From Anaerolineae bacterium (GTDB lineage: Bacteria > Chloroflexota > Anaerolineae > Anaerolineales > Villigracilaceae), in the NCBI GenBank assembly GCA_022013685.1, contig JAKLPV010000050.1, forward strand, positions 1 through 48,971: 48,971 nt of DNA. The letters are read 5' to 3'. This document shows, one piece after another, positions 15,666-23,407 of the stretch; the first letter of the stretch is position 1, and each line of letters starts with the position of its first letter. The translations under genes and the position numbers were made by a program. The notes beneath the pieces were generated by a model, which had not been told where the DNA came from, ran no database searches, and saw only the letters and a list, made by a program, of their open reading frames with translations.

Positions 15666-16340
15666 TTATTTGATCTCGTCTGCCAGGCGCCGAATTTCGC
15701 CGAGCAGTTGCGCTTCAGGCACAGCCCCAACAACACGCGCTGCGCCATCGTTGATAATGGTATCGGGCACACCGCTAATCTGGTAATGCTCCGAAAGTTC
15801 CGAGAATTCCATCGCTTCGATACCCTCGGCGCGAATCATGGCCGGGTTTTCGATCGCAAACTGGTGAGCGAGCAGCACGGCTCGCGGGCAGTACGGTCAG
15901 GTAGGGGTGACAAACACCTGCAACAAAAGTGGGCTGGTCAGGCCTTTCAGGTAAGCGCGAGTCTCAGGCGCAAGCCCGGAATCGCGCCCGGAAACCAGCA
16001 AAATATCCTGGATCAGGGTACTGAATTCGTGGCCGGAAGGAATCCCCAGGTAGCGCACACCCAGGTCGGTCACCTGCTCACCTTCGCGGCCCATGATCAA
16101 AATCGCCGGAGCGTCGCTGACGCCAAATTTGACGGCAACATCGGCATCGGTTTGCAGGTCGTACACTTTCAGGCGCAAAAGGTCTGAAAGCGGGGTCAAC
16201 TCTTCAAGCAGTTGGCGCGTTTCAGCACAATAATCGCAATTTTCCTGTGTAACAAACAGGATTAATTCAACCGGGTGTTGCATTTTCTGGAAAACATCGC
16301 GGATTTGTCCGAGGATGTCATCGTTCAACAATTTATCCAT
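15666..16340 (-). CDS. Glutaredoxin-like protein disulfide oxidoreductase with in-frame TGA (candidate selenoprotein)
   Basis: If TGA at 15897-15899 is read as selenocysteine the product is 224 residues with two thioredoxin folds. Fold 1 has NCDYCAE (Cys35, Cys38) and SDAPA with its cis-Pro. Fold 2 has VFVTPT-U148-PYC151-PRAV and SGVPDT. In relatives the second site is CPYC, so the stop sits on the N-terminal catalytic Cys, and the frame continues for 76 more residues of good homology. A 6-bp GC hairpin (15868-15885) follows the TGA at SECIS distance. AAGGAG precedes the ATG. Alternatives are a TGC-to-TGA mutation or a base-call error. It lies in an operon with an ECF sigma pair, TlpA and OsmC. 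Confidence 0.8.
15868..15885 (-). promoter_or_regulatory. Candidate bacterial SECIS hairpin
   Basis: GCGAGC-CGTGCT-GCTCGC on the minus strand: a perfect 6-bp stem with a 6-base loop carrying G at position 2. The loop begins 17 bases after the in-frame TGA. From memory of the bacterial SECIS model (loop 16-37 bases after UGA, G in the first two loop bases), it qualifies. Confidence 0.6.
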
Positions 16341-16349
16341 TATCTCTCC

Positions 16350-16517
16350 TTATATAATGCCCGTGGGCACAAATGCGTATTTCGGGCACTCCAGATCAAG
16401 TAGGCCATTGTAATCGAGGCAGCCAGCAGCACACAGCGGACAAATAGCGCCGCGCTTGGTAGGCGCGGCAGGCTCAACAGTTTCCGGGTGCGGGGTGGGG
16501 TTTCGGTTCACATCCAT
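16350..16517 (-). CDS. Cys-rich mini-protein (possible zinc ribbon)
   Basis: 55-residue ORF in the gap between the anti-sigma gene and the disulfide oxidoreductase. Sequence features: a Pro-rich N-terminus, then AICPLCAAGCLDYNGLLD and LECPKYAF, with Cys26, Cys29, Cys33 and Cys44. The CxxC-x3-C-x10-C layout suggests metal or Fe-S binding. The stop is followed 2 bases later by the AAGGAG site of the next gene, so it fits the operon. No clear ribosome binding site precedes its ATG. No family recognised. Confidence 0.5.
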   Translation of the reverse strand: MDVNRNPTPHPETVEPAAPTKRGAICPLCAAGCLDYNGLLDLECPKYAFVPTGII

Positions 16518-16553
16518 TGGATGCGAAAAGCGCTTAAAAGTGGCAAGGCAAGA

Positions 16554-16814
16554 TCATTTTTTGGGCAGGATGAAATCATCCAGCTTCAAGGTCTGGAACA
16601 GGCGCGCGCGCGCGCCATCGGGCACGGCCACTTCGCGCCCGGCATTGTGATACAGGTAAATGGTTTTGCTGGTTGTATCCACCACGATCCGACAATTTTC
16701 GCAGCTGCGCATGTGGTTTTCCAGTTCGGCGCACAAATTTTCAGGCAAATTCCCGTCCAGGTAATCGGTCAGGGAAGCCAGGATATCGTGACAATTATGC
16801 TCTTTTTGATTCAT
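16554..16814 (-). CDS. Zinc-binding anti-sigma factor (zf-HC2)
   Basis: 86 residues. C8, and H34-x3-C38-x2-C41 (NHMRSCENC), match the zinc anti-sigma (ZAS) domain. It lacks a membrane segment, so it is a soluble inhibitor, as in the RsrA class where thiol oxidation releases zinc and frees the sigma factor. Its ATG overlaps the sigma stop (ATGA). With thioredoxin-fold genes downstream, a redox switch is likely. Confidence 0.87.
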   Translation of the reverse strand: MNQKEHNCHDILASLTDYLDGNLPENLCAELENHMRSCENCRIVVDTTSKTIYLYHNAGREVAVPDGARARLFQTLKLDDFILPKK

Positions 16815-17413
16815 TTTGTACTCTCCGCATCAAGACGTTCACTGTAATAGGTGGACAGTGACTCACGCAGATGAAGCCGGGCGCGCAACAAACGGGTTTT
16901 GACCGCCGTTTCGCTCAACCCTAACGCCTCGCTGGTCTCCCGTATCGAAAGGCCTTCAATATCCCTGAGCAGGAAGACCACTTTGAGCGTTTCTGGAAGG
17001 CGTTGAATGGCGAGGTCCAACTGGCTTTTCGACTCGTCTGTCAGGAACTCCTGCTCCGGCAGGCAACACCAGTCTGTAAACTGGGTTGGCGTAAAACCGT
17101 CATCATCGTCATCAGGATTTTCATCCACAGGCACGGTTGGACGGCGCTTGCGCATCATCATCAGGGCTTCGTTGGCAGCAATCCGGTAAAGCCAGGTCGA
17201 AAGGCTGGAGCGTCCTTCAAAATCAGGCAGGTGTTGCAGGGCCTTCAGGAAGGTGTTCTGCAACACATCCTCAGCGTTGGCGCTATCGCCAAGCATCTTG
17301 AGCGCCAGGCGGTAAATGGGTGTGTAATAAACATCCACCAGGCGGGCAAATTCGGTGCGGTCGCCTGCCCTGAGCAGTTCGACAGAAAACGCTGGCTTAT
17401 CAGTCTCAATCAT
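16811..17413 (-). CDS. ECF sigma factor
   Basis: 200 residues from MIETDKPAF. Region 2: VDVYYTPIYRLALKMLG with AEDVLQNTFLKAL and STWLYRIAANEAL. Region 4: LPETLKVVFLLRDIEGLSIRETSEALG with AVKTRLLRARLHLRE, the recognition helix. An acidic linker (DENPDDDDDGFTP) separates them, and an unusual CC pair (WCCLPE) follows. The start at 17413 has AGGA 8 bases upstream; ATG at 17422 lies inside that site. Pairs with the downstream anti-sigma; the operon it heads holds disulfide reductases and OsmC, so it probably directs an oxidative or thiol-stress response, perhaps including itself. Confidence 0.9.
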   Translation of the reverse strand: MIETDKPAFSVELLRAGDRTEFARLVDVYYTPIYRLALKMLGDSANAEDVLQNTFLKALQHLPDFEGRSSLSTWLYRIAANEALMMMRKRRPTVPVDENPDDDDDGFTPTQFTDWCCLPEQEFLTDESKSQLDLAIQRLPETLKVVFLLRDIEGLSIRETSEALGLSETAVKTRLLRARLHLRESLSTYYSERLDAESTK

Positions 17414-17574
17414 TAGATGCATCCTGGGTCAAAAGGTTACAAATGTCACCCGAGTATACCTGAAATACTCTTGTCCATCACCCGCGCTGTCATAAGAATA
17501 GGGACAAATGTCAATCGTTTTTAGAATATTTGCCACTATGTAAGCAAGGGTCGGGAGAATTATCATCTATACAA

Positions 17575-18321
17575 ATGATAAGCGGTGTAATTCGATTTCC
17601 CCTTTTCCGAGATTTGAGCGCGGCAGACTTAAAAATCATTGCCCCGCTCTTTTCAGTGCGCACCTACCCGACAGATGCGGTTATCTTTGAGCAGGGTGAG
17701 CGCGCCACCTGTCTGTATTTGCTTGCAAAAGGCGAAGTTGTGATTCGCTACAAGCCCTATGACGGCGAGCCAATCACCTTGAACCGCATCAAAGCTGGCG
17801 GGGTCTTTGGCTGGTCAGCAGTGCTCGGAAACGCCGTTTACAGTTCATCCATTATTTGCAGTGAAGCCTGTGAAGTCTTGTTCGTCTGCGGCCCAGATCT
17901 GCGCCAATTGCTCTTCGAACATCCCCAAACCGGGCGCATTGTGCTCGACCGGCTGGCGCGCGCTGTATCCTCGCGCTGGGTCAATGCACACGCCCAAATC
18001 AAGACAATGCTCAACAATGGCATCGCCAAATATGATTTTCCGCTCGCTCCTGAGGAGGTAGTTATGCCAACCGAACCTGTACCAAGCGCAAAAGAAGCCC
18101 AAATCCGCGCCCTGCTAGACCAACTGAGCGCCTATATCGAACAATATCATGGCGGCTCTGTTGAACTGGTCGCTTTTGACGGTGAAACACTCACCGTGCG
18201 CCTGGGCGGAGCCTGCCTGGGCTGCCCGCTTTCGCCTTCCACCCTGCACGGCTGGGTCGAGGGAACGGTGCGCCAATTCTTCCCTGAAGTGCGTGTCGTT
18301 GAAGCCATCGAAACTGATTAA
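17575..18321 (+). CDS. Cyclic-nucleotide-binding domain fused to NifU-like Fe-S domain
   Basis: 248 residues from ATG 17575 (no strong ribosome binding site; a TTG at 17530 is possible). Residues 1-140 form a CRP-type cNMP-binding fold: FPLFRDLSAADLKIIAPLF, FEQGERATCLYLLAKGEV, and an AGGVFGWSAVLG loop. No DNA-binding helix follows. Residues 175-240 form a NifU C-terminal domain, with GGACLGCPLS (Cys214, Cys217) and WVEGTVRQFFPEV, which carries Fe-S clusters. The fusion suggests Fe-S handling or sensing controlled by a small ligand. It is divergent from the ECF sigma operon, so both may share regulation. Its own terminator follows. Confidence 0.8.
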   Translation: MISGVIRFPLFRDLSAADLKIIAPLFSVRTYPTDAVIFEQGERATCLYLLAKGEVVIRYKPYDGEPITLNRIKAGGVFGWSAVLGNAVYSSSIICSEACEVLFVCGPDLRQLLFEHPQTGRIVLDRLARAVSSRWVNAHAQIKTMLNNGIAKYDFPLAPEEVVMPTEPVPSAKEAQIRALLDQLSAYIEQYHGGSVELVAFDGETLTVRLGGACLGCPLSPSTLHGWVEGTVRQFFPEVRVVEAIETD

Positions 18322-18373
18322 ACAAACTCCCTGATCTGTGAATTGAGGCACAGAGATTTAGCATCAAAAGGGT

Positions 18374-18425
18374 GGGGTAAATAAAGACTTCCGGTGATTT
18401 CTGACCGGAAGTCTTTATTTACCCC
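18374..18425. terminator. Long bidirectional terminator
   Basis: A perfect 22-bp stem (18374-18395 with 18404-18425) with an 8-base loop separates the plus-strand NifU fusion from the minus-strand membrane gene. It ends GGGGTAAATAAAG/CTTTATTTACCCC, so A/T-rich parts sit in the lower stem on both sides. Confidence 0.8.
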
Positions 18426-18449
18426 GATAGTGCTGCACGAGTACCCGGT

Positions 18450-19088
18450 TTATTTCTTCAGGAAGAATCCGCCGATCAGGCCCAGACCAACAGCGATCAG
18501 GGCCACCGGCCAGACATAATTAGCCAGTCCGGCAGTCGCTGTCGAACCGACGAAAGCACCCATCAAGACCAGTACCGCTGCCGGGATATAAGCCCAGCGC
18601 GTATCCGCGGTCGGGTTGGGCAGCAGGGCCACCAGCAGGTAGGTCAGACCCAATCCGATGAAAAAGACGCTGCCGCCGCCATTGCTATCGCCCGGCAAAA
18701 AATTGTCCAGAACACTGACTCCGGCCAGGGTCACCAATACGCCGCCGGGGATGATTGCCCACCAACGCGAGCAGTCAGTAGCGTAAATTGTCCAGAAGGC
18801 CAGGCCAATCGCTCCCAGAAAGAACATCCCGCCAAAACCGGAAAAACTTTTGGGCAAGATCGTATCGGCAGCCATGCCAAACAAGGCAAAAGCCGGGATA
18901 ACCGCCCACCAGTTCGAACGCATATTCTGAAAAAATAGGCGCACAAAAGCTGCGCCGATCAGGGTTAGCACAGCCGCCCAAAACCAGCCGGCCGCGCCCT
19001 GGAGCAAGCCAAACTGCTCCAGGAAGAGCAGGCCGCCCAAAAGCATCAGGCCGCCGCCCAATAAAACACGAAAGTCTAATCGTTTCAT
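18450..19088 (-). CDS. LiaI/LiaF-like polytopic membrane protein
   Basis: 212 residues from MKRLDFRVLL, with GGAG 8 bases upstream. Around seven hydrophobic segments; a start with LLGGGLMLLGGLLFLEQFG is like the LiaI/LiaF transmembrane region. Two SRWWAIIPG / SNWWAVIPAF repeats suggest internal duplication, and a third, DTRWAYIPAAV, is near the C-terminus. Third gene of a three-gene minus-strand set, separated from the second by a palindromic repeat. Role unknown; LiaI-type proteins relate to envelope stress. Confidence 0.7.
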   Translation of the reverse strand: MKRLDFRVLLGGGLMLLGGLLFLEQFGLLQGAAGWFWAAVLTLIGAAFVRLFFQNMRSNWWAVIPAFALFGMAADTILPKSFSGFGGMFFLGAIGLAFWTIYATDCSRWWAIIPGGVLVTLAGVSVLDNFLPGDSNGGGSVFFIGLGLTYLLVALLPNPTADTRWAYIPAAVLVLMGAFVGSTATAGLANYVWPVALIAVGLGLIGGFFLKK

Positions 19089-19104
19089 GATAAATTCTCC
19101 GGTT

Positions 19105-19200
19105 CTCTGATATTTGCCGTAAAGAAGGCCGCATTTTGGGTGTGAGCGCATACGCGCTCACACCCAAAATGCGGGGGCCAATCACTGGAATTCCTAAAGA
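19105..19200. repeat. Dispersed repeat with 21-bp hairpin (family A, copy 2)
   Basis: The left flank TTGCCGTAAAGAAGG leads to the stem 19129-19149 (CCGCATTTTGGGTGTGAGCGC) pairing exactly with 19154-19174 around ATAC, and the right end has GGAATTCCTAAAGAG. Copies at 9597 and 33435 share these blocks. Confidence 0.8.
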
Positions 19201-19214
19201 GGCAATTCTCCGGC

Positions 19215-20003
19215 TTACGAGTGAATACTGACCGAGCTTGCACCGCCCTCGAGGCGGATCTCAGCCCGGTTCATGGCGCTCTCGAAATCGGAAGACTGAT
19301 ACAAGCCGTTCGCCAATTGCGGGAAGCGCGGATCAATCGACACCGACGAAGCCCCGCCTTCGATCCGAATTCGGGCGGCCATCGCAGAAGGAACAGTAAT
19401 ATCCAGCGAAGCGGCGCCAGATTCGAATTCCACGTAAGGTTGCCCCTCAGTGGGAAGAACTATGTTCGTGCTGCTTGCGCCGGTATCCATTTTGAAACGG
19501 CTTAGTTTGACTTGGCTGAAATCGAAGCTCATGCTGGCCGCTCCGGCATCAATATCCAGGCTGACCGGCACTTCGTTGGTCAGTTTAAATTGCCAGACGC
19601 CGCCTTCTGGCCCAATAAAGGGTAGGAAGCTCGGGCCAGCATCCACTTCCACTGACAAGACACCATCGACCAGATTGGACTTATATTCCATGCCAGTGCC
19701 CTCAGCGCCAGCGACGGCAACACCCATTGGCGCGCCGCCCGAGACCAGCACCTGGCCCGCGCCGTGGTCCAGGTCGAATTCGACCCGGCTGGCGCCCTGC
19801 AAATCAATGCTGAATGATTCGCTTTCCTTGAAATCGGTTTTCGAGTGCGTCAATGCTCCCAACAAAATCCACCCGCCCAGCGCGATCAGGAAAAGCGGCC
19901 AAAGGAAGTTGGCTACATTGTTGATCAGACCCATCGCCTGCAAAACGAACAAGCCGCCCACTGCAATCAGCAGGAATCCCCAAAAAAGACTGCCTTTTCT
20001 CAT
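19215..20003 (-). CDS. LiaF-like protein: membrane domain plus beta-solenoid domain
   Basis: 262 residues from MRKGSLFWGF, with AGGAAG upstream. N-terminal ~60 residues: two hydrophobic helices in the LiaI/LiaF transmembrane style (FLWPLFLIALGGWILLG). The rest is a repetitive beta domain with recurring GAASMSFDFS, GASSTNIVLP, GAASLDITVP and GGASSVSIDP motifs, as in LiaF/DUF4097-type putative adhesin solenoids. LiaF proteins restrain envelope-stress two-component systems in Firmicutes, but no kinase is nearby here. It follows the gene at 20005 with one base between stop and start. Confidence 0.78.
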   Translation of the reverse strand: MRKGSLFWGFLLIAVGGLFVLQAMGLINNVANFLWPLFLIALGGWILLGALTHSKTDFKESESFSIDLQGASRVEFDLDHGAGQVLVSGGAPMGVAVAGAEGTGMEYKSNLVDGVLSVEVDAGPSFLPFIGPEGGVWQFKLTNEVPVSLDIDAGAASMSFDFSQVKLSRFKMDTGASSTNIVLPTEGQPYVEFESGAASLDITVPSAMAARIRIEGGASSVSIDPRFPQLANGLYQSSDFESAMNRAEIRLEGGASSVSIHS

Positions 20004-20004
20004 T

Positions 20005-20529
20005 TTATTCTTCCTTTCGTCGCCCGCGGAATAATCCGTTGGCAACCAGCCACAAGCCAATGATCACCAGCAGGATCGCGACACCATACGAACCGCCCAG
20101 AATTTCGAGACCGCCAAGCATGGTGGCAAAAATCAGAAACAGGATGGCGCTAACCGCAATGGCATTCATGCCCTCACGTGCGCGCCGGCCGTTCCAGGAG
20201 AACAAGGCGTGCAGTAGCGTACCGACACCGATGAAACCGAAAATGAGCGTCCACATATAAGACCAGGAGCTCCAGTCACCGGTGGCATTCTGGTAGTACA
20301 AAATACCGCCGACCCCTGCCACAATTGCCGCGGGTACGGCCATGCCCGGTGCGCCAACCAAAAGGCCGACCACCAGCAAGGCTGCGCCAATGACAACAAT
20401 ATTGAGCGGCCATTCCATATACTGACTGGCCCATTCCTGCAAATTCGGAACCTGATTAACCGCCACAAACCAGGCCCCGACCAAAATCAGAATCAGGCCC
20501 ACTGCAAGTTGACCACGATCACGTCTCAT
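20005..20529 (-). CDS. Small polytopic membrane protein of the LiaF-like cluster
   Basis: 174 residues from MRRDRGQLAVGLILILVG, with AAGGAG 6 bases upstream. About five hydrophobic segments, with YMEWPLNIVVIGAALLV resembling the W-P-L.LI..G motif of LiaI-type helices. Heads the minus-strand set of three. The upstream frame to 20658 is AT-rich noncoding sequence. No known function. Confidence 0.72.
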   Translation of the reverse strand: MRRDRGQLAVGLILILVGAWFVAVNQVPNLQEWASQYMEWPLNIVVIGAALLVVGLLVGAPGMAVPAAIVAGVGGILYYQNATGDWSSWSYMWTLIFGFIGVGTLLHALFSWNGRRAREGMNAIAVSAILFLIFATMLGGLEILGGSYGVAILLVIIGLWLVANGLFRGRRKEE

Positions 20530-20799
20530 AGAATTCTCCTTTTGTATATTTTCAAGTAAAACAAAATTATTATGAAATATTATAACTTTAATTTTGATAT
20601 TGTCAATTATTTTATAAATTTTATTACAGGCGAAAAACGAGCAATCAACAAGGTCCAAAAAAGTCTACCTTAATCATACGTCAAAAACGGGTAAAAGTAT
20701 CACAACAGAGCGAAATAAAAATGGTTAATTCTCAAAAATATTGACAAATTCACTCCAAATTCGTGACAATTATCCGCTCACAGGGATTTTTTATGCCGT
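20530..20799. other. AT-rich intergenic region between divergent genes
   Basis: Markedly AT-rich up to about 20770 compared with the flanking genes. I see no ORF with a ribosome binding site and no clear palindrome; it should hold the promoters of both the membrane-protein set (minus) and the radical SAM gene (plus). Confidence 0.5.
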
Positions 20800-20805
20800 T
20801 ATAAT
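20800..20805 (+). promoter_or_regulatory. -10 box for a leaderless radical SAM mRNA
   Basis: TATAAT followed by GGCCGC and the ATG at 20812. The spacing places the transcription start at the start codon, and no Shine-Dalgarno is present. Confidence 0.5.
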
Positions 20806-20811
20806 GGCCGC

Positions 20812-22728
20812 ATGTTAACTCCCAGCCAAATCGAACAAAAACTTGACCGGATTCTTTTAAAGGTAGCCAAACCCGGCCGCTATGTCGGCGGCGAGGTCAA
20901 CATCAGCGTTAAAGACTGGCAGGCTACGCCGCTGCGCGTGGCATTGGCCTTCCCCGATATTTACGACATTGGCGTTTCCAATGTCGGGCTGCAAATCCTG
21001 TACGACCAGATCAATGGCCGCGCAGATGCCCTGGCCGAACGCGTCTATGCGCCCTGGCATGATATGGAAGCGGTCATGCGCGCCGAGGAGATTCCGCTCT
21101 ATTCGCTCGAAACCTTCCACCCGATCCTTGATTTCGATATTCTGGGCTTCACCCTGCCTTACGAAACGCTCTACACCAACACCTTGAACATGCTTAACCT
21201 GTCTGGGATCCCCCTCCGCGCCACAGAGCGGAGCATGGCGCACCCATTGGTCATCGCTGGCGGGCACAGCACGATGAACCCCGAACCGATGCATGCCTTC
21301 ATCGATGCTTTTGCAATCGGCGAGGGCGAGGAAGTCATTCATGACATTGTCGACACGGTAAAAAGAGTCAAAGCTCAAACGCCGAAAGCCGAACGTGAAG
21401 AGCTTCTCCTGGAACTGGCAAAAATCCCCGGCGTATATGTCCCAAGCTTATACCAGGTTGAATATTTCGATGACGGAACGGTGGCCGAGGTGAGTCCGCT
21501 CCTGCCTGAAGCGCCGAAAAAAGTCATTAAACGGATGGTCGCCAAACTGCCTCCCCCGCCGACGAGGTTCATCGTCCCCAATATCGAAGCGGTACACAAC
21601 CGTGTTTCGGTCGAAATCATGCGCGGCTGCACGCGCGGCTGCCGTTTTTGCCAGGCTGGCATGATCGTGCGCCCCGTGCGCGAGCGTTCGATCAAAGAAG
21701 TTGTCGCGGCGGCCGAAGCGGCCATTCAGGCAACCGGCGCTGAAGAACTGGCGCTGCTCTCGCTTTCATCGTCCGATTACAGCGAAATTCTTGACCTGGT
21801 AACAGCGATCGGCGAAAAATTCGAGGGCAGGCATCTGAGTGTTTCGCTGCCTTCCCTGCGCATCGAATCGGTTTCGATCGACCTGATGGAAAAATTGAAA
21901 GGCCGCCGCACCGGCGGTTTTACGCTGGCCCCGGAAGCCGCCAGTGAGCGCATGCGGCGCATTATCAATAAATTTATTAGCGACGATGACATCATCAACA
22001 CCACCCGCGAAGTTTACGCGCGCGGCTGGCTGACGCTCAAACTGTATTTCATGATCGGCCACCCCAGCGAAACGCTCGAAGATGTGCAGGCGATTGCCGA
22101 CCTGTGCAAGCGCGTTCTGCAGGAAGGGCGCAAAGTGGCCGGCTACAAAATCAAGCTCAACGTGGGCATCAGCACCTTCATTCCCAAACCGCACACCCCC
22201 TTTCAGTGGGTGGCCTGCGATACCCCCGACCAGATCCGCAAGAAACAGGTTTTACTGCGGCACGAAATGCGCGATAAAAACATCAAACTGACCCTGAGCA
22301 ACATCGAAGACAGCCTGCTCGAAGGCTGGCTGACACGCGGCGACCGACGCACGAGCGAGGTCATCTACAGCGCCTGGAAGAGCGGCGCAAAATTCGATGC
22401 CTGGAACGACCAGCACCACTTCGACGCCTGGTTTGCGGCTTTCGAAGAACACGGCATCGACCCGGAGTTCTACACCTATCGCCAGCGCCGGACAGACGAA
22501 ATCTTCCCCTGGGATCATATCTCCTCGGCAGTCCGCAAGGAATACCTGTTCCAGGATTTTCGCCAAAGCCTCGAAGGCCAGATCCGCGTCGATTGCCGCG
22601 AGCAGTGCTTCGCCTGCGGTATCTTGCCCACGTTTACTTCGGTGCGACGCGAAAACCCCGGCGACCACTGGAAGTGCCCCGAAGTCAAATCTCCGGCCCG
22701 AAAAGCCGCCGGGCAGGTGCCCGCATGA
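20812..22728 (+). CDS. TIGR03960 family radical SAM protein
   Basis: 638 residues. N-terminal B12-binding-like region (FPDIYDIGVSNVGLQILYD..., IAGGHSTMNPEPM), then the radical SAM site with CTRGCRFC (Cys273, Cys277, Cys280) binding a 4Fe-4S cluster, and a C-terminal DQHHFDAW.AAFEEHGIDPEFY region with CREQCFACG. This matches the TIGR03960 family, which typically occurs next to a DUF2344 (TIGR03936) gene, as here. The substrate is not established; RNA or ribosome modification has been suggested from its company. Its stop overlaps the next start as ATGA. Confidence 0.9.
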   Translation: MLTPSQIEQKLDRILLKVAKPGRYVGGEVNISVKDWQATPLRVALAFPDIYDIGVSNVGLQILYDQINGRADALAERVYAPWHDMEAVMRAEEIPLYSLETFHPILDFDILGFTLPYETLYTNTLNMLNLSGIPLRATERSMAHPLVIAGGHSTMNPEPMHAFIDAFAIGEGEEVIHDIVDTVKRVKAQTPKAEREELLLELAKIPGVYVPSLYQVEYFDDGTVAEVSPLLPEAPKKVIKRMVAKLPPPPTRFIVPNIEAVHNRVSVEIMRGCTRGCRFCQAGMIVRPVRERSIKEVVAAAEAAIQATGAEELALLSLSSSDYSEILDLVTAIGEKFEGRHLSVSLPSLRIESVSIDLMEKLKGRRTGGFTLAPEAASERMRRIINKFISDDDIINTTREVYARGWLTLKLYFMIGHPSETLEDVQAIADLCKRVLQEGRKVAGYKIKLNVGISTFIPKPHTPFQWVACDTPDQIRKKQVLLRHEMRDKNIKLTLSNIEDSLLEGWLTRGDRRTSEVIYSAWKSGAKFDAWNDQHHFDAWFAAFEEHGIDPEFYTYRQRRTDEIFPWDHISSAVRKEYLFQDFRQSLEGQIRVDCREQCFACGILPTFTSVRRENPGDHWKCPEVKSPARKAAGQVPA

Positions 22729-23369
22729 CGACCCGCATCCGTATCACCTTCGCAAAACAGGGCGCGCTGCGCTATATCGGCCACCTCGACCTGCACAAAC
22801 TATGGGAAAGCGCCACGCGCCGCGCCGGAATCGCGCTCGCCTACAGCCAGGGTTTTCACCCCCAGCCCAAAATCCAACTGGCCTCGGCCCTGCCGCTTGG
22901 CTTTTCCTCGCGCTGCGAAGTAGCCGATATGTGGATCGAAGACGACCCTTCGACTGCGGCTGCGCTCAGGGATGGCGATTTTCAATCCCGCTTGCAAACC
23001 TGCCTGCCCTCCGGAATTATTGTCAGCCAGGTAACACAGGTGGATGAACGCGTCCCGCCCCTGCAAACCCAGGTGATCGCCTCGGAATTTGAAGTTACCC
23101 TGCTCGATGATGTGGATGTGGATGCGCTCACCCGCAGCCTGTCTGCCCTTATCGAGGCCGATTCCATCTCCCGGGAACGGCGCGGCAAAACCTACGATCT
23201 CAAGCCACTGATCGAAAACCTGGCTTTTTCGGCCACTCCGGCCCCATCCCTGCGCATGCGCCTGACCGCCCGCGAAGGCGCCACCGGCCGCCCCGAAGAA
23301 GTGCTGGCTGCGCTGGGAATCCCCATGGAAGCAACCCGCATAGAACGCACAAAGCTGGTTTTTGCGTAA
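22725..23369 (+). CDS. DUF2344 (TIGR03936) protein, partner of the radical SAM enzyme
   Basis: 214 residues from MTTRIRITFAKQGALRYIGHLDLHKLWE. The motif GHLDL..LW...RRAGI and SQGFHPQPKIQLASALPLG is the signature of this family, found as a separate gene or fused to the TIGR03960 enzyme. The start at 22725 overlaps the upstream stop, so the two are translationally coupled; the earlier frame to 22593 is inside the other gene. Function unknown, presumably helping the radical SAM enzyme with its substrate. Confidence 0.9.
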   Translation: MTTRIRITFAKQGALRYIGHLDLHKLWESATRRAGIALAYSQGFHPQPKIQLASALPLGFSSRCEVADMWIEDDPSTAAALRDGDFQSRLQTCLPSGIIVSQVTQVDERVPPLQTQVIASEFEVTLLDDVDVDALTRSLSALIEADSISRERRGKTYDLKPLIENLAFSATPAPSLRMRLTAREGATGRPEEVLAALGIPMEATRIERTKLVFA

Positions 23370-23388
23370 AGCGAGAGTTTATCTCGCT
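23370..23388. repeat. Short palindrome after the DUF2344 gene
   Basis: AGCGAGA (23370-23376) and TCTCGCT (23382-23388) with a 5-base loop, directly after the stop. Similar to the 27-bp palindrome at 15048. Confidence 0.5.
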
Positions 23389-23407
23389 CTACCCTCCGTG
23401 ACTTTGG

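Noticed and set aside
15897-16340. A separate 147-residue oxidoreductase ending at TGA, with a 70-residue second gene beginning at 15878
   Set aside because: The 70-residue frame has no ribosome binding site and begins only after the active-site region; the sequence between them (PYCPRAV) is family sequence in the same frame. One gene read through TGA explains it better.
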